Shown: positions 44,601 through 55,196, counted from the first letter of the stretch. The stretch: DNA of 64,000 nt from Bacteroidales bacterium (GCA_021738565.1 JAIPBT010000010.1:1-64000); one strand, 5' to 3'. The notes: generated by a model from the letters alone, not told the origin. Made by a program: numbers and translations.

Positions 44601-45972
44601 TGCCTTCGATCAGTTTGGGCTGGAATGCCTGGATACCAAGCCTGTGAAGCGTAGGGGCCCTGTTAAGAAGGACGGGATGTCCTTTCAGCACATTTTCAAG
44701 TATATCCCAGACAACAGGATCTTTCCTGTCGACAATTTTCTTGGCTGATTTAACCGTCTTTACAATGCCTCTCTCGATCAGTTTTCTGATCACAAAAGGT
44801 TTGTATAGCTCAGCGGCCATGTCCTTGGGAAGTCCGCATTCATGAAGCTGCAGTTCAGGTCCGACTACAATGACAGACCTGGCAGAATAATCGACACGTT
44901 TCCCCAGAAGGTTCTGGCGGAAGCGGCCCTGCTTACCTTTAAGACTGTCGGAAAGGGATTTCAGGGGCCTGTTGGCATCGGTTTTAACTGCATTTGATTT
45001 TCTGGAATTATCAAAGAGGCTATCGACTGATTCCTGGAGCATCCGCTTCTCATTTCTTAAAATTACCTCAGGAGCTTTTATTTCAATCAGTCTTTTGAGG
45101 CGGTTATTCCTGATAATAACCCTTCTGTAAAGGTCATTCAGGTCAGATGTTGCAAACCTTCCTCCATCAAGAGGAACAAGTGGCCTGAGCTCTGGTGGTA
45201 TAACAGGAACGACCTTCACAATCATCCACTCCGGGCGGTTGACATTTTTTGATGCCCTGAAAGCTTCCACAACCTGCAAACGCTTCAACGCTTCATTCTT
45301 ACGTTGCTGCGAAGTTTCTGTATTTGCTTTGTGCCGCAGGGAATATGACAGTTCATCCAGATTCAATCTTCCAAGCAGCATATGAAGTGCTTCTGCACCC
45401 ATTCCGGCAATAAATTTGTCCGGATCATTATCTTCCAGCATCTGGTTTTCTTTGGGCAGGGTATTTAGAATATCAAGGTATTCATCTTCAGTAAGAAAAT
45501 CAAGGTATTGAATTCCATCCTCCTCTTTGATGCCAGGATTGATAACAACATAGCGTTCATAGTAAATGATGGAATCCAGCTTTTTGGTTGGCAATCCAAG
45601 CAGGTAACCGATCTTATTGGGAAGTGAACGAAAGTACCAGATATGTGCAACAGGAACCACCAGGGAAATATGCCCCATGCGTTCCCTTCTTACCTTTTTC
45701 TCTGTAACTTCCACTCCACACCTGTCACATACAATACCCTTATACCTTATCCTCTTGTATTTGCCACAGTGACATTCATAGTCTTTTACCGGGCCAAATA
45801 TCCTTTCACAGAATAGCCCGTCTCTTTCAGGTTTATAGGTCCTGTAATTAATTGTTTCGGGTTTCAACACTTCTCCACTCGATCTCTCGAGGATTTCCTC
45901 AGGGGAAGCCAAGCCGATGGTAATCTTGGTAAACGAACTGGATCTTGCCTTTGTATCTTTCCTGAATGACAT
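41656..45972 (-). CDS. rpoC: DNA-directed RNA polymerase subunit beta-prime
   Basis: The 1438-residue beta-prime subunit of RNA polymerase. The catalytic Mg motif [15 protein letters not shown] is present (about residue 470), as are the N-terminal zinc ribbon ([20 protein letters not shown]), the lid and switch segments, and the second zinc-binding cysteine set ([13 protein letters not shown], about residue 890). Length and order after rpoB are typical. 69 bp separates it from rpoB. Confidence 0.99.
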   Translation of the reverse strand: MSFRKDTKARSSSFTKITIGLASPEEILERSSGEVLKPETINYRTYKPERDGLFCERIFGPVKDYECHCGKYKRIRYKGIVCDRCGVEVTEKKVRRERMGHISLVVPVAHIWYFRSLPNKIGYLLGLPTKKLDSIIYYERYVVINPGIKEEDGIQYLDFLTEDEYLDILNTLPKENQMLEDNDPDKFIAGMGAEALHMLLGRLNLDELSYSLRHKANTETSQQRKNEALKRLQVVEAFRASKNVNRPEWMIVKVVPVIPPELRPLVPLDGGRFATSDLNDLYRRVIIRNNRLKRLIEIKAPEVILRNEKRMLQESVDSLFDNSRKSNAVKTDANRPLKSLSDSLKGKQGRFRQNLLGKRVDYSARSVIVVGPELQLHECGLPKDMAAELYKPFVIRKLIERGIVKTVKSAKKIVDRKDPVVWDILENVLKGHPVLLNRAPTLHRLGIQAFQPKLIEGKAIQLHPLVCTAFNADFDGDQMAVHLPLGNAAVLEAQILMLASHNILNPANGAPITVPSQDMVLGLYYITKARKSMADHVVKGEGLTFYSPEEVTIAYNEKKVDLHAIVNVKIPKAGSEKGEEDMIETTVGRVIFNEFVPKEIGFINDLLTKKSLRDIIGRVLKASGTAATAQFLDDIKNLGFGMAFRGGLSFNLDDVIVPDQKEEFVNEGYSQVDEVLDSYNMGVITNNERYNQIIDVWTHTNAKLTQTLMKQLSNDNQGFNPVYMMLDSGARGSKEQIRQLSGMRGLMAKPQKSGSSGSEIIENPILSNFKEGLSVLEYFISTHGARKGLADTALKTADAGYLTRRLVDVSQDVIITEFDCGTLRGLVATAIKKNEDVVETLYERILGRTTVHDVYHPLSGELIVASGEEVNEEIAAIIEESPLEQVEIRSVLTCESTKGVCSKCYGRNLATGRMVQIGESVGVIAAQSIGEPGTQLTLRTFHVGGTASNITAESSVIAKYDGKIEVEELRTVVRKDPDAGKSFDVVIGRLAELRIVDKKTGIALTTHNIPYGSLLYTKDGADVKKGDIICQWDPYNALIISDVNGVVKFDNVIEGITYREESDEQTGFKEKVIVESRDRSKNPVINIKDSKGGEKTYNLPVGSHIAVNENEKVSAGQILVKIPRAVGKSGDITGGLPRVTELFEARNPSNPAVVSEIDGEVTFGKIKRGNREISITSKAGEVKKYLVPLSKQILVQENDYVRAGIPLSDGAITPADILAIKGPTKVQEYIVDEVQEVYRMQGVKINDKHFEIIVRQMMRKVEIIDPGDTKFLEKQVVDKIDFMNENDWIYGKKVIVDIGDSQAYRPGQIITARKLRDENSILKRKDMKLIEARDAVPATSSQELQGITKAALQTNSFISAASFQETTKVLNEAAIFGRVDDLEGLKENVIVGHLIPAGTGIRKYNNLVVGSKEEYERLTAKGESEEAEVEEASRESEE

Positions 45973-46041
45973 ATTATAATTGTTATTATGTTACAAATAA
46001 AACTGATATATCAGCTAAGCTGACAAATGGTCAATATGGTA

Positions 46042-49000
46042 TTACACCAGATTAACACTTAATCCCAGTCCCCGTAATTCATGCAAAAGAACATTAAGTG
46101 ATTCGGGAATACCCGGTGAAGGCATGGGTTCTCCTTTTACAATAGCTTCGTATGCTTTGGCCCTTCCAATTACATCGTCTGATTTTACTGTCAGGATTTC
46201 CTGAAGGATATTGGCTGCACCAAATGCTTCCAGTGCCCATACTTCCATTTCACCAAAACGCTGACCTCCAAATTGCGCCTTACCTCCCAGTGGCTGCTGG
46301 GTGATCAGGGAATACGGACCGATGGAGCGGGCATGCATCTTATCTTCCACCATATGGCCAAGTTTAAGCATATAGATCATGCCTACTGTTGCAGGCTGAT
46401 CAAAAGGTTCTCCCGTCCCGCCATCGATCAGGTGGGTTTTTCCAAATCTTGGAAGCTCTGCCTTGTCTGTCAACTCGTTGATCTCGTCAATGCTTGCACC
46501 GTCGAATATCGGGGATGCAAATGTGAGTCCCATTTTTTTACCAGCCCAACCGAGCACTGTTTCATAGATCTGTCCAAGGTTCATTCTTGAAGGCACACCA
46601 AGGGGATTCAGCACTATGTCAACAGATGTCCCATCCTCCAGGAACGGCATATCTTCCTGGCGTACAATTTTGGCAACAATACCCTTGTTACCATGTCTTC
46701 CGGCCATCTTATCACCAACTGTGACCTTGCGTTTTTTGGCGACAAAGACTTTGGCAAGCTGGACGATCCCCGTAGGCAGTTCATCTCCACTTGTAACACT
46801 ATGCTTCTTGCGCTTGTAGAGGCTATCGATTTCCTTGAACTTAATCATGTAGTTATGCAACAACGATCTGATCAGTTCATTTTTATGCTTATCCGTGGTC
46901 CACTTGTTCGGATTTACATCCTGGTAATTGATCTCCTGGAGAAGTTTCATAGTAAACTTTGTTCCTTTGGGAATCAGGTCTGCATTCAGATAATCCCTCA
47001 CACCCTGGGAGGTTTTACCATTCACCAGAGCAAACAGTTTTTCAACGAGCAAAGCTCTGAGATCTGCAACTCTCCTGTTGTATTCTTCATCGATCTTATC
47101 CAGTATCTGCTTGGTTGCAGGTTTGGATTTGCGGTCTTTCAAATTCCTGGAGAAAAGTTTCTTGTTGATAACCACTCCATAGAGCGATGGACCGGCTTTC
47201 AATGAAGCATCTTTAACATCGCCAGCCTTGTCACCAAATATGGCCCTGAGGAGTTTTTCCTCGGGAGAAGGATCAGATTCTCCTTTGGGAGTGATCTTTC
47301 CAATAAGTATATCCCCGGGCGATACTTCTGCACCGATACGGATCAGTCCATTCTCGTCAAGGTTCTTTGTAGCTTCTTCGCTAACATTGGGTATATCTGA
47401 AGTAAGCTCTTCCAACCCTCGCTTGGTATCTCTGACCTCAAGCAAATATTCATCTACATGAACAGAAGTAAAAACATCATCACGCACAAGACGTTCAGAG
47501 ATTACGATGGCATCCTCGAAGTTATATCCTTTCCATGGCATAAATGCAACCATAAGGTTACGCCCCAGGGCAAGTTCTCCTTTCTCGGTGGCATATCCCT
47601 CTGTGAGGGTCTGTCCTTTTGTAACTTTCTGTCCTTTGGTTACGATCGGACTAAGGTTGATGCATGTATTCTGATTGGTCTTTCTGAATTTTGGAAGTTT
47701 GTACCGCCTGATGTTGTCTTCAAAACTTACAAATTCCTCATCATCAGTGCGTTCATATTTGATCACTATCTCATTTGCATCTACAAATTCAACCACTCCA
47801 TCCTTTTCAGCCATGATCTGCAAACGTGAATCAGTAACTACGTTCTTTTCAATGCCCGTGCCAACAATAGGGGCTTCAGGTTTCAGCAACGGCACAGCCT
47901 GACGCATCATGTTTGAACCCATAAGGGCACGGTTGGCGTCATCATGTTCAAGAAAAGGTATTAATGAAGCAGCGATTGATGCTATCTGGTTTGGAGCAAC
48001 ATCCATTAGGTGGACATCACCATTCTCCGAGAGCGGGTAGTCGGCTTCATACCTGGATTTTACGCGTTGATTCTGGAATGCACCGTCGTCAAGCAGAGGG
48101 GCATTTGCCTGTGCAATAACCTTTCCTTCTTCCTCCTCTGCGCTCAGGTATATGATCCCTTTGTTGGTAATATCAACTTTCCCTGCTTCTGCATGTCTGT
48201 ATGGAGTTTCAATGAATCCCAGCTTGGATATCTTAGCATATACGCACAATGAAGAGATCAGTCCGATATTCGGACCTTCAGGTGTTTCAATGGGACAAAG
48301 GCGCCCGTAGTGTGTATAATGCACATCGCGCACCTCAAAACCGGCCCTTTCCCTGGATAGTCCTCCAGGACCGAGAGCTGACATCCTTCTTTTGTGGGTC
48401 ATTTCAGCCAGCGGATTGGTCTGATCCATGAATTGGGACAACTGGTTGGTTCCGAAGAAGGAATTAATGACAGAGGACAGTGTTTTGCTGTTGATCAGGT
48501 CTGTTGGTGTAAACACCTCGTTATCACGAACATTCATGCGTTCCCGAATGGTCCTGGCCATCCTTGCAAGTCCCACACTGAACTGATTCATCAATTGTTC
48601 CCCTACTGTGCGCACCCTCCTGTTGCTAAGGTGATCAATATCATCAACATCCGTTTTGGAGTTGATCAGTTCGATAAGGTGCTTGATGATCTGAATGATG
48701 TCCTCCTTGGTAAGGACACGGATATCCATATCGGTATCCAGATTCAGCTTCCGGTTCAACCGATAACGTCCAACCTCACCGAGGTCATATCTCTTATCCG
48801 AGAAGAACAATTTATCGATCACATCCCTTGCAGTAGGTTCATCCGGCGGCTCTGCATTTCGCAACTGCCTGTATATATGAAGGACGGCTTCTTTTTCAGA
48901 ATTACACGGGTCTTTTTGCAGTGTATTGTAAATGATCGCATAGTCTGAAATATTCGCGTCTTCTTTATGCAGAAGGATGGTTTTACTGCCCGAGTCTACT

Positions 49001-49854
49001 ATTTGCTCAATATGTTCATTTTCCAGAACAGTCTCCCGGTCAATGATCACTTCATTCCTTTCAATTGAGACAACTTCTCCTGTATCTTCATCAACAAAAT
49101 CCTCGATCCAGCTCTTCAGAACACGTGCTGCAAGCTTCCTGCCCACTACTTTTTTAAGACCTGTCTTGGAGACTTTGATTTCATCTGCAAGGCCAAAAAT
49201 CTCAAGGATGTCTTTATCCCCTTCATATCCGATTGCCCGCAGCAAAGTAGTGACCGGTAATTTTTTCTTCCTGTCGATATAGGCATACATGACATTGTTA
49301 ATGTCGGTAGCAAATTCAATCCAGGATCCCTTGAATGGTATAATACGCGCTGAATACAGCTTTGTCCCGTTGGCATGAACACTCTGACCAAAGAAAACGC
49401 CGGGAGACCTGTGGAGTTGTGAAACCACAACGCGTTCAGCGCCGTTGATAATAAAAGCCCCCCTGTCTGACATATAAGGTACCGTACCTAAATACACGTC
49501 CTGGATCACAGTATCAAAGTCTTCATGTTCAGGATCCGTACAGTACAATTTCAGTTTGGCCTTTAAAGGCACACTGAAGGTAAGTCCCCTTTCGATACAT
49601 TCATCAATGGAATACCTTGCCGGGTCTATGGAATAATCCAGAAACTCCAGTACAAAATTGTTTCTTGTATCGGTGATAGGGAAATTTTCCTGAAATGCCC
49701 TGTAGAGCCCCTCATTTCTACGATTTTCAGGAGTTGTTTGAAGTTGAAAGAACTCCTGAAATGATTTTAATTGCACTTCCAAAAAGTCGGGATATACCAA
49801 TTGGTTCTTCGTGGAAGCAAAACTGATTCGGTTATTTTTCTGATTTGATGACAT
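46042..49854 (-). CDS. rpoB: DNA-directed RNA polymerase subunit beta
   Basis: The 1270-residue beta subunit. Recognisable segments are the rifampicin-pocket region ([20 protein letters not shown] and [19 protein letters not shown]), [20 protein letters not shown] and the C-terminal [20 protein letters not shown]. The rifampicin cluster looks wild type at the Asp, His and Ser positions. I start at the ATG at 49854 ([12 protein letters not shown]); the frame stays open to a TTG at 49869. A hairpin lies in the 106-bp gap behind rplL. Confidence 0.99.
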   Translation of the reverse strand: MSSNQKNNRISFASTKNQLVYPDFLEVQLKSFQEFFQLQTTPENRRNEGLYRAFQENFPITDTRNNFVLEFLDYSIDPARYSIDECIERGLTFSVPLKAKLKLYCTDPEHEDFDTVIQDVYLGTVPYMSDRGAFIINGAERVVVSQLHRSPGVFFGQSVHANGTKLYSARIIPFKGSWIEFATDINNVMYAYIDRKKKLPVTTLLRAIGYEGDKDILEIFGLADEIKVSKTGLKKVVGRKLAARVLKSWIEDFVDEDTGEVVSIERNEVIIDRETVLENEHIEQIVDSGSKTILLHKEDANISDYAIIYNTLQKDPCNSEKEAVLHIYRQLRNAEPPDEPTARDVIDKLFFSDKRYDLGEVGRYRLNRKLNLDTDMDIRVLTKEDIIQIIKHLIELINSKTDVDDIDHLSNRRVRTVGEQLMNQFSVGLARMARTIRERMNVRDNEVFTPTDLINSKTLSSVINSFFGTNQLSQFMDQTNPLAEMTHKRRMSALGPGGLSRERAGFEVRDVHYTHYGRLCPIETPEGPNIGLISSLCVYAKISKLGFIETPYRHAEAGKVDITNKGIIYLSAEEEEGKVIAQANAPLLDDGAFQNQRVKSRYEADYPLSENGDVHLMDVAPNQIASIAASLIPFLEHDDANRALMGSNMMRQAVPLLKPEAPIVGTGIEKNVVTDSRLQIMAEKDGVVEFVDANEIVIKYERTDDEEFVSFEDNIRRYKLPKFRKTNQNTCINLSPIVTKGQKVTKGQTLTEGYATEKGELALGRNLMVAFMPWKGYNFEDAIVISERLVRDDVFTSVHVDEYLLEVRDTKRGLEELTSDIPNVSEEATKNLDENGLIRIGAEVSPGDILIGKITPKGESDPSPEEKLLRAIFGDKAGDVKDASLKAGPSLYGVVINKKLFSRNLKDRKSKPATKQILDKIDEEYNRRVADLRALLVEKLFALVNGKTSQGVRDYLNADLIPKGTKFTMKLLQEINYQDVNPNKWTTDKHKNELIRSLLHNYMIKFKEIDSLYKRKKHSVTSGDELPTGIVQLAKVFVAKKRKVTVGDKMAGRHGNKGIVAKIVRQEDMPFLEDGTSVDIVLNPLGVPSRMNLGQIYETVLGWAGKKMGLTFASPIFDGASIDEINELTDKAELPRFGKTHLIDGGTGEPFDQPATVGMIYMLKLGHMVEDKMHARSIGPYSLITQQPLGGKAQFGGQRFGEMEVWALEAFGAANILQEILTVKSDDVIGRAKAYEAIVKGEPMPSPGIPESLNVLLHELRGLGLSVNLV

Positions 49855-49900
49855 CGCGATAAATTCCAAGGTTTAACGTAAATAATTTCATATGCATAAA

Positions 49901-49939
49901 GGTTTATACCCCACCTGTCAACAGATGGGGTTCTAAACC
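49901..49939 (-). promoter_or_regulatory. RNA hairpin in the rplL-rpoB gap (attenuator or processing site)
   Basis: A two-part stem: GGTTTA (49901-49906) pairs with TAAACC (49934-49939), and inside it CCCCACCTG (49909-49917) pairs with CAGATGGGG (49922-49930) with one mismatch and a 4-nt loop. There is no U-tract after it, so it is not a plain terminator. In E. coli the same gap holds an attenuator and an RNase III site that lower rpoBC output; a similar role is inferred. Confidence 0.6.
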
Positions 49940-49960
49940 CATTGTGGAAATGCGAGTGTC

Positions 49961-50341
49961 TTATTTAAGTTCAACTTCTGCTCCAGCTTCTTCAAGTTGC
50001 GTTTTAATAGATTCCGCTTCTTCTTTACTTACTCCTTCTTTTACGGGAGCCGGTGCAGAGTCAACAACTGCCTTTGCTTCTTTAAGCCCGAGTCCGGTAA
50101 GGTCTTTTACAAGCTTAACTATCTGTAGCTTGGCTCCTCCCGGTGCAGTAAGAACTACATCAAATTCAGTTTTCTCAGCTTCTCCTCCCCCTTCACCGGC
50201 AGCAGCAGCTGGTCCTGCAACTGCAACAGCAGCGGCAGCTGGTTCAATACCATGCTCTTCTTTAAGAATATTAAGTAACTCGTTAACTTCCTTAACAGTT
50301 AATTCTACTAACTGATCTGCGATTGCTTTTACGTCAGCCAT
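49961..50341 (-). CDS. rplL: 50S ribosomal protein L7/L12
   Basis: A 126-residue stalk protein that recruits translation factors. The N-terminal dimerisation helix ([20 protein letters not shown]), a long Ala/Gly-rich hinge (about 33-53) and the C-terminal globular domain ([20 protein letters not shown]) are present. It lies 31 bp behind rplJ, whose product L10 anchors it. Confidence 0.98.
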   Translation of the reverse strand: MADVKAIADQLVELTVKEVNELLNILKEEHGIEPAAAAVAVAGPAAAAGEGGGEAEKTEFDVVLTAPGGAKLQIVKLVKDLTGLGLKEAKAVVDSAPAPVKEGVSKEEAESIKTQLEEAGAEVELK

Positions 50342-50372
50342 TTTTTATTGGTTTTTTTAAATGTTATTAAAC

Positions 50373-50891
50373 TTATTCTTTTTCTGATAATGTTTTGAGT
50401 GCTCCGGCCATCTTGCTACCACTGCTTGCAAGTGCTGATGCCAGGCTCGTTGCCGGCGAAGTAAGCAATGTGAGCAGATCGGCGAGCAGCTCTTCTTTAG
50501 ATTTGATCATGGAGAGACTATCCAGCTGATTGTCACCAATATAAATTGATTCTTCAACAAAAGCAGCTTTAAGGACAGGTTTATCCATGGTTTTCCTGAA
50601 TTCTTTTATGAGCTTGGCAGGCACATTGCCTGCTTCACTGAACATAATGGATGTTGAATCCTTCAGAACATCATAAAAGTCCTCAAAATTGCCATCGGAT
50701 TTCTCCATAGCTTTTTTCAGCAATGTATTTTTTACGACCATCAATCGGATTTGACTTTCAAAGCATTTTCTTCTCAAATTAGATGTTTCTTCTGCGTTAA
50801 GCTCGGAAATATCTGCCAGATAGAAATGCCTGGCATTGTTCAAATCAGTTATCAGGTCCTCAATAATTGCATTTTTTTCTTCTCTTCTCAT
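50373..50891 (-). CDS. rplJ: 50S ribosomal protein L10
   Basis: A 172-residue stalk-base protein that binds 23S rRNA and carries L7/L12 dimers on its C-terminal helix. N-terminal text RREEKNAIIEDLITDLNNAR and VVKNTLLKKAME fit the family. Only 22 bp separates it from rplA, so there is no room for an E. coli-type L10 leader directly before it. Confidence 0.97.
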   Translation of the reverse strand: MRREEKNAIIEDLITDLNNARHFYLADISELNAEETSNLRRKCFESQIRLMVVKNTLLKKAMEKSDGNFEDFYDVLKDSTSIMFSEAGNVPAKLIKEFRKTMDKPVLKAAFVEESIYIGDNQLDSLSMIKSKEELLADLLTLLTSPATSLASALASSGSKMAGALKTLSEKE

Positions 50892-50913
50892 TCTCCAGAG
50901 ATTTCTTTAGCGA

Positions 50914-51615
50914 TTATTTTTTCTCTTCGATAGCTTTAGGATCTATTCTGATTCCAGAACTCATCGTACTGGAAAGATAGATACTCCTTATATAAGTTCC
51001 TTTGGCAGCCGCAGGTTTCAATTTGATAACGTTCTGGATAAATTCCTTAGCGTTTTCAACGATCTGTGGTTCATTAAAGGAAACTTTTCCTACAGAGGTA
51101 TGAATGATACCGTATTTATCCACTTTGAAATCGATCTTTCCCTTCTTCACTTCTTCAACAGCCTTGCCGATGTCCATTGTAACGGTACCACTTTTGGGGT
51201 TGGGCATAAGACCACGCGGTCCCAGTACCCTTCCAAGCTTTCCCAGCTTCGCCATTACCGGAGGCATGGTAATGATCACATCTACATCTGTCCATCCCTT
51301 CTCAATCTTCTCAATGTAATCATCCAGTCCTACATAATCAGCTCCGGCAGCTTTTGCTTCATCCTCTTTATCAGGAGTACACAACGCCAGAACAGTTTTT
51401 TCCTTTCCTGTTCCATGCGGCAGCGTTATAACACCTCGTACCATCTGGTTCGCTTTTCTGGGATCAACACCCAGCCTGATATCCAGATCCAGTGAAGCAT
51501 CAAATTTTGTATTGGATATTTCCTTTACAATCTTAGCGGCTTCTGTAAGTGTATATTGCTTGTCCTTGTCTAACTTCTCTAAAGCTAACTTCCTGTTTTT
51601 AGTAAGTTTACCCAT
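50914..51615 (-). CDS. rplA: 50S ribosomal protein L1
   Basis: A 233-residue protein of the mobile L1 stalk, which helps release tRNA from the E site and in many bacteria represses its own operon. Signature [19 protein letters not shown] and [13 protein letters not shown] are present. It follows rplK by 11 bp. Confidence 0.98.
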   Translation of the reverse strand: MGKLTKNRKLALEKLDKDKQYTLTEAAKIVKEISNTKFDASLDLDIRLGVDPRKANQMVRGVITLPHGTGKEKTVLALCTPDKEDEAKAAGADYVGLDDYIEKIEKGWTDVDVIITMPPVMAKLGKLGRVLGPRGLMPNPKSGTVTMDIGKAVEEVKKGKIDFKVDKYGIIHTSVGKVSFNEPQIVENAKEFIQNVIKLKPAAAKGTYIRSIYLSSTMSSGIRIDPKAIEEKK

Positions 51616-51626
51616 GTTATTTCCAA

Positions 51627-52070
51627 TTAATTGTTAGACGGGAATCTACCACTAACGGTAATCCCCATACTCCTGGCAGTTCCAGCCACCATTTTCATTG
51701 CAGATTTTACAGTAAACGCATTCAGATCGGGCATCTTGTCCTCAGCGATCTTTTTTACCTGGTCCCATGTAACTGCAGCAACTTTAATCCTGTTGGATTC
51801 AGCTGATCCGCCTTTGATCCTGGCAGCCTCCAGCAGTTGAACTGCTACTGGGGGTGTTTTCACGATAAAGTCAAAAGACTTATCGGAATAAACGGTAATG
51901 ATCACTGGCAAGATTTTTCCGGGCTGTTCCTGGGTTCTGCCATTGAACTGCTTGCAGAACTCCATGATGTTTACACCCTTAGCACCTAAAGCAGGTCCTA
52001 CAGGCGGGGAAGGATTAGCAGCTCCTCCCCTGATCTGTAATTTAATTAAGCCTTCTACTTCTTTTGCCAT
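51627..52070 (-). CDS. rplK: 50S ribosomal protein L11
   Basis: A 147-residue protein of the GTPase-associated centre, with the Gly/Pro-rich motif [19 protein letters not shown] and the C-terminal rRNA-binding domain ending MGITVSG. A 99-bp leader with nested inverted repeats separates it from nusG. Confidence 0.98.
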   Translation of the reverse strand: MAKEVEGLIKLQIRGGAANPSPPVGPALGAKGVNIMEFCKQFNGRTQEQPGKILPVIITVYSDKSFDFIVKTPPVAVQLLEAARIKGGSAESNRIKVAAVTWDQVKKIAEDKMPDLNAFTVKSAMKMVAGTARSMGITVSGRFPSNN

Positions 52071-52102
52071 TTCTACATTTATTTATACTTATAGAGTTGA
52101 TC

Positions 52103-52159
52103 GCAAACTTTTTGTCAATTGTACAGGAAGCATTTTTGGATATACAATTTCCGGTTTGC
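52103..52159 (-). promoter_or_regulatory. Structured leader of rplK-rplA (possible L1 autoregulation site)
   Basis: Nested inverted repeats in the nusG-rplK gap: outer GCAAAC (52103-52108) with GTTTGC (52154-52159), inner AATTGTA (52117-52123) with TACAATT (52143-52149) and a 19-nt loop. The position matches where L1 represses the L11 operon in other bacteria by binding the mRNA leader. The link to L1 is inference from position. Confidence 0.45.
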
Positions 52160-52169
52160 AATGCCTTTA

Positions 52170-52721
52170 TTATCCTTCTTTTTCCACCTGCATGAAACTC
52201 AGTTCAAGCGGTGTTTTTCTGCCGAAGATCTTTACCATGACCTTCAATTTCTTTTTCTCCTCGTTCACTTCTTCAATGATCCCGGTAAAACTATTGAACG
52301 GACCATCGATAACTTTTACCGATTCTCCCACGTAATAGGGTACAGTGATCTCTTCATCACTTGCTGTAAGCTCATCTACCTTTCCGAGTATTCTGTTGAC
52401 CTCGGAATCACGAAGCGGGATGGGTTTCTGATCACCCTGGGTTCCGAGAAAACCGATCACATTTGGAATATTTCTCAGTATATGAGGAATTTCTCCAGTC
52501 AGCACAGCTTCAACAAGTACATATCCGGGAAAATAGTTCCTTTCCTTACTTATCTTTTTACCATTGCGTATCTGATAAACCTTTTCAGTAGGAATCAGAA
52601 CCTGGGAAATGTAATCCTGCAGGTTCAATCTCGCAATTTCACTTTCGATATATTCTTTGGCCTTCTTCTCTTTACCCCCAATGGCTCTGAGAACATACCA
52701 TTTCTTTTCTAAATCGCCCAT
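52170..52721 (-). CDS. nusG: Transcription termination/antitermination protein NusG
   Basis: A 183-residue RNA-polymerase-binding factor with an NGN domain (about 5-115, [20 protein letters not shown]) and a C-terminal KOW domain (about 130-165, [20 protein letters not shown]). It starts 8 bp after secE, the standard order. Confidence 0.97.
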   Translation of the reverse strand: MGDLEKKWYVLRAIGGKEKKAKEYIESEIARLNLQDYISQVLIPTEKVYQIRNGKKISKERNYFPGYVLVEAVLTGEIPHILRNIPNVIGFLGTQGDQKPIPLRDSEVNRILGKVDELTASDEEITVPYYVGESVKVIDGPFNSFTGIIEEVNEEKKKLKVMVKIFGRKTPLELSFMQVEKEG

Positions 52722-52729
52722 TTCTACAA

Positions 52730-52921
52730 TCAGACTATTTTATAAATGCCTTCGAGTATTGTTTGAAATGAGATGTCCATTACAAAGACAATCAAGGCAA
52801 AAATCAAAGACGCAATCATAACCACAAGCGCACTGTTTTGCAGTTCTTTCCAGGTAGGCCAGGTAACTTTATGCACCAACTCTGTATAGGAATCCTTGAG
52901 GTAATTGATTATTTTTCTCAT
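52730..52921 (-). CDS. secE: Preprotein translocase subunit SecE
   Basis: A 63-residue single-helix form of SecE, the clamp that stabilises SecY. It has the amphipathic segment [20 protein letters not shown] and one transmembrane helix (about 30-55). The order tRNA-Trp, secE, nusG is standard. Confidence 0.95.
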   Translation of the reverse strand: MRKIINYLKDSYTELVHKVTWPTWKELQNSALVVMIASLIFALIVFVMDISFQTILEGIYKIV

Positions 52922-52940
52922 TTCTTTCAGATAATTTTTG

Positions 52941-53013
52941 CACGGGAGGAGCGACTCGAACGCCCGACACCTGGTTTTGGAGACCAGTGCTCTACCAACT
53001 GAGCTACACCCGT
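52941..53013 (-). tRNA. tRNA-Trp (CCA)
   Basis: A 73-nt cloverleaf on the minus strand. The anticodon loop is CTCCAAA within stem CTGGT/ACCAG, giving CCA. D arm GCTCAGTTGGTAGAGC and T loop TTCGAGT are normal. The acceptor stem ACGGGTG/CTCCCGT has one T-T mismatch at pair 6-67. No CCA is encoded. It lies between tuf and secE. Confidence 0.95.
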
Positions 53014-53029
53014 ATGTGCCTTAACAATC

Positions 53030-53072
53030 AAAAAGAGGCCGGTCCGGTTTTTCCCAGGACCGATCTCTTTTT
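53030..53072 (-). terminator. Terminator-like hairpin after tuf
   Basis: Outer stem AAAAAGAG (53030-53037) with CTCTTTTT (53065-53072), inner stem CGGTCC (53040-53045) with GGACCG (53057-53062). On the minus strand it ends in a T-run. It lies 29 bp past the tuf stop and 16 bp before tRNA-Trp, so it probably lowers read-through from tuf into secE-nusG-rpl genes. Confidence 0.75.
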
Positions 53073-53101
53073 ATCAATATAATATCTGGAGTTGATGGCT
53101 C

Positions 53102-54289
53102 TTACTCAATAATATCAATCACCTGACCTGCACCAACTGTACGACCGCCTTCACGAATAGCAAAACGAAGTCCTTTGTTAATAGCAACAGGGTATATAAG
53201 CTTCACGGTAATCGTAACATTATCACCCGGCATTACCATTTCTGTTCCTTCCGGAAGCTGGATCTCTCCAGTTACATCAAGTGTCCTGAGATAGAATTGT
53301 GGACGATAGTTGTTATGGAAAGGTGTATGACGTCCGCCTTCTTCTTTCTTCAGCACATATACCTCGGCCTTGAATTGAGTATGCGGAGTGATTGATCCAG
53401 GCTTAGCAAGTACCATCCCTCTTTTGATTTCCTTTTTGTCAACTCCCCTAAGCAACAGACCTACATTATCACCAGCTTCACCGGTATCAAGGATCTTACG
53501 AAACATCTCAACACCTGTACAAACTGTTTTCCTTCCCTCAGCTCCCAATCCGATTATTGCAAGTTCTTCACCGGTATTAACAACACCCGTTTCAATCCTC
53601 CCTGTAGCTACCGTACCACGTCCTGTAATAGAAAAAATATCCTCAACCGGCATCAGGAAAGGCTTCTCTTTTTCACGCGGGGGAATCGGAATATACTCAT
53701 CCACTATATTCATGAGCTCCATCACTTTATCTTCCCACTTTTCTTCTCCATTAAGTGCACCCAGGGCAGAACCGTGGATAACCGGTGCGTTATCACCATC
53801 AAACTCATAGAAATCCAGCAATTCACGAACTTCCATTTCAACAAGTTCCAAAAGTTCCGGATCATCTACCATATCAACTTTGTTAAGGAAAACCACGATT
53901 TTCGGAACATTCACCTGGCGCGCCAGAAGGATATGCTCTCTTGTCTGTGGCATTGGTCCATCAGTACCCGCAACAACCAGAATAGCTCCGTCCATCTGGG
54001 CAGCACCTGTTACCATGTTTTTCACATAGTCAGCGTGTCCAGGACAGTCAACATGCGCATAGTGGCGTGTTTCCGTCTGATACTCGACATGAGCTGTGTT
54101 AATAGTGATACCTCTTTCTTTTTCTTCCGGAGCATTGTCAATAGAATCGAAATCCCTGATTTCAGATAGTCCTCTCTTAGCAAGAACCATTGTAATTGCA
54201 GCGGTCAATGTGGTTTTACCGTGGTCAACGTGACCAATGGTACCAATATTGACATGCGCCTTGGACCTATCAAATTTTTCTTTAGCCAT
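53102..54289 (-). CDS. tuf: Elongation factor Tu
   Basis: A 395-residue GTPase that delivers aminoacyl-tRNA to the ribosome. G motifs are [22 protein letters not shown] and NKVDM; the C-terminal end is [10 protein letters not shown]. It stands between tRNA-Thr(GGT) and tRNA-Trp, as in the thrU-tyrU-glyT-thrT-tufB array of enterobacteria, and is probably transcribed from the promoter before tRNA-Thr(TGT). Confidence 0.99.
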   Translation of the reverse strand: MAKEKFDRSKAHVNIGTIGHVDHGKTTLTAAITMVLAKRGLSEIRDFDSIDNAPEEKERGITINTAHVEYQTETRHYAHVDCPGHADYVKNMVTGAAQMDGAILVVAGTDGPMPQTREHILLARQVNVPKIVVFLNKVDMVDDPELLELVEMEVRELLDFYEFDGDNAPVIHGSALGALNGEEKWEDKVMELMNIVDEYIPIPPREKEKPFLMPVEDIFSITGRGTVATGRIETGVVNTGEELAIIGLGAEGRKTVCTGVEMFRKILDTGEAGDNVGLLLRGVDKKEIKRGMVLAKPGSITPHTQFKAEVYVLKKEEGGRHTPFHNNYRPQFYLRTLDVTGEIQLPEGTEMVMPGDNVTITVKLIYPVAINKGLRFAIREGGRTVGAGQVIDIIE

Positions 54290-54347
54290 AACTTAATTTA
54301 AATTAATATTGATACTTGTAAATAGTTACTTTAATTTTACTTCTCTG

Positions 54348-54419
54348 AGCCAATGACGGGAATTGAACCCGTGACCTCTTCCTTACCAAGGAAGCGCTCT
54401 ACCCCTGAGCTACATCGGC
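54348..54419 (-). tRNA. tRNA-Thr (GGT)
   Basis: A 72-nt cloverleaf. Anticodon loop TTGGTAA in stem CTTCC/GGAAG gives GGT. Acceptor GCCGATG pairs with CATTGGC with one G-T wobble. It precedes tuf by 58 bp. Confidence 0.95.
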
Positions 54420-54510
54420 TAAAACTCCGGGCTGCCGGACGATTCCGGTTACAGGGGGAACAATCACGAACCAAACCCTTTATTAACTTTTAAAATATTG
54501 AGAACGTTTG

Positions 54511-54583
54511 AGCGGGAAACGAGATTCGAACTCGCGACCCCAACCTTGGAAGGGTTGTGCTCTACCAACTGAGCTATTCCCGC
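54511..54583 (-). tRNA. tRNA-Gly (TCC)
   Basis: A 73-nt cloverleaf. Anticodon loop CTTCCAA in stem CAACC/GGTTG gives TCC. Acceptor GCGGGAA pairs fully with TTCCCGC. It is separated from tRNA-Tyr by an unusually long 187-nt spacer. Confidence 0.95.
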
Positions 54584-54597
54584 ATTGTGCGTCGAAA

Positions 54598-54632
54598 CTT
54601 TAGTGAAGGTGTACGTTTACACTGCACTAAAG
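54598..54632 (-). repeat. Strong hairpin in the tRNA-Gly/tRNA-Tyr spacer
   Basis: Outer arms CTTTAGTG (54598-54605) and CACTAAAG (54625-54632) are perfect, and inner arms GTGTA (54609-54613) and TACAC (54618-54622) are perfect with a 4-nt loop. Just to the right (54660-54676) is CTTCGACTACGCTCAGG, a sequence commonly seen as a dispersed intergenic repeat in Bacteroidota. The spacer 54584-54770 thus looks like inserted repeat material. Confidence 0.6.
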
Positions 54633-54697
54633 GTTCAGACGTTGCCCACCTTCGCTATCCTTCGACTACGCTCAGGAACCAGCCAGGGTGGACGCAG

Positions 54698-54731
54698 TGG
54701 GGAGAGAAGGATTGTTCGAACCTCCGGAGTC
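54698..54731 (-). pseudogene. Truncated duplicate of the tRNA-Tyr 3' end
   Basis: These 34 nt match the 3' end of tRNA-Tyr (54771-54801) with one substitution and a 3-nt insertion in the T arm. Only the acceptor 3' strand, T arm and part of the variable arm are present; the anticodon and 5' half are absent. It lies 39 nt downstream of the intact gene in the same orientation. Either a partial tandem duplication or a scar left by an element that integrated at the tRNA 3' end. Confidence 0.75.
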
Positions 54732-54770
54732 TGAAGCTCACTGGTCTCCTCACATTTCAAATAACTTTTG

Positions 54771-54853
54771 TGGGGAGAGAAGGATTCGAACCTCCGAAGT
54801 CGTGCGACAGCAGATTTACAGTCTGCCCCAGTTGGCCACTTTGGTATCTCCCC
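54771..54853 (-). tRNA. tRNA-Tyr (GTA)
   Basis: An 83-nt class II tRNA with a long variable arm. Anticodon loop CTGTAAA in stem GCAGA/TCTGC gives GTA. Acceptor GGGGAGA pairs fully with TCTCCCC, discriminator A. Confidence 0.95.
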
Positions 54854-54877
54854 AGAAGCAACAAAAACATGCCCCGG

Positions 54878-54951
54878 AGCCGATGAAGGGATTCGAACCC
54901 CCGGCCTGCTGATTACAAATCAGCTGCTCTGACCAACTGAGCTACATCGGC
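54878..54951 (-). tRNA. tRNA-Thr (TGT)
   Basis: A 74-nt cloverleaf. Anticodon loop TTTGTAA in stem GCTGA/TCAGC gives TGT. Acceptor GCCGATG pairs fully with CATCGGC. It is the first gene of the tRNA-tuf array, 41 bp behind the promoter -7 box. Confidence 0.96.
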
Positions 54952-54992
54952 ACTTTCATAACGTCAAAAAACTACCCTCCAAAATCGGTTTG

Positions 54993-55024
54993 CAAATGTA
55001 TAAAAATATAATTTAGCAGACAAA
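54993..55024 (-). promoter_or_regulatory. Promoter of the tRNA-tuf-secE-nusG-rpl-rpo array
   Basis: Read on the minus strand: TTTG (complement of 55021-55024), 20 nt, then TACATTTG (complement of 54993-55000). This is an exact match to the Bacteroidota vegetative promoter (TTTG near -33, TAnnTTTG near -7, spacing 19-21). It lies about 41 bp before tRNA-Thr(TGT). Confidence 0.85.
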
Positions 55025-55152
55025 ATATTCTTTTTATTTTTTTAAGCTCTAATATTTTTTTACTACAAATCAATTTATACGCACTGTTGATTGCTTTTAG
55101 TTATTTGTATGTGAGTTTTTTACAATAGTCTGAAAATATTTTTCGCACTCAT

Positions 55153-55182
55153 AAAAAAAGGGGCTTATTCAGGCCCCTTTTG
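55153..55182 (-). terminator. Intrinsic terminator of the rpsU-xerC-hpf operon
   Basis: Perfect 9-bp stem AAAAGGGGC (55156-55164) with GCCCCTTTT (55173-55181) and an 8-nt loop. On the minus strand it is followed by further T residues. It starts 15 bp past the hpf stop and separates this operon from the tRNA promoter. Confidence 0.9.
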
Positions 55183-55196
55183 TTGTGGTTGCGGAC

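Noticed and set aside
54557-54912. Two plus-strand open frames of 109 and 74 codons over the tRNA cluster
   Set aside because: They are translations of the antisense of tRNA-Gly, tRNA-Tyr and tRNA-Thr, a known source of spurious proteins (text like GREGFEPPKS); not genes.
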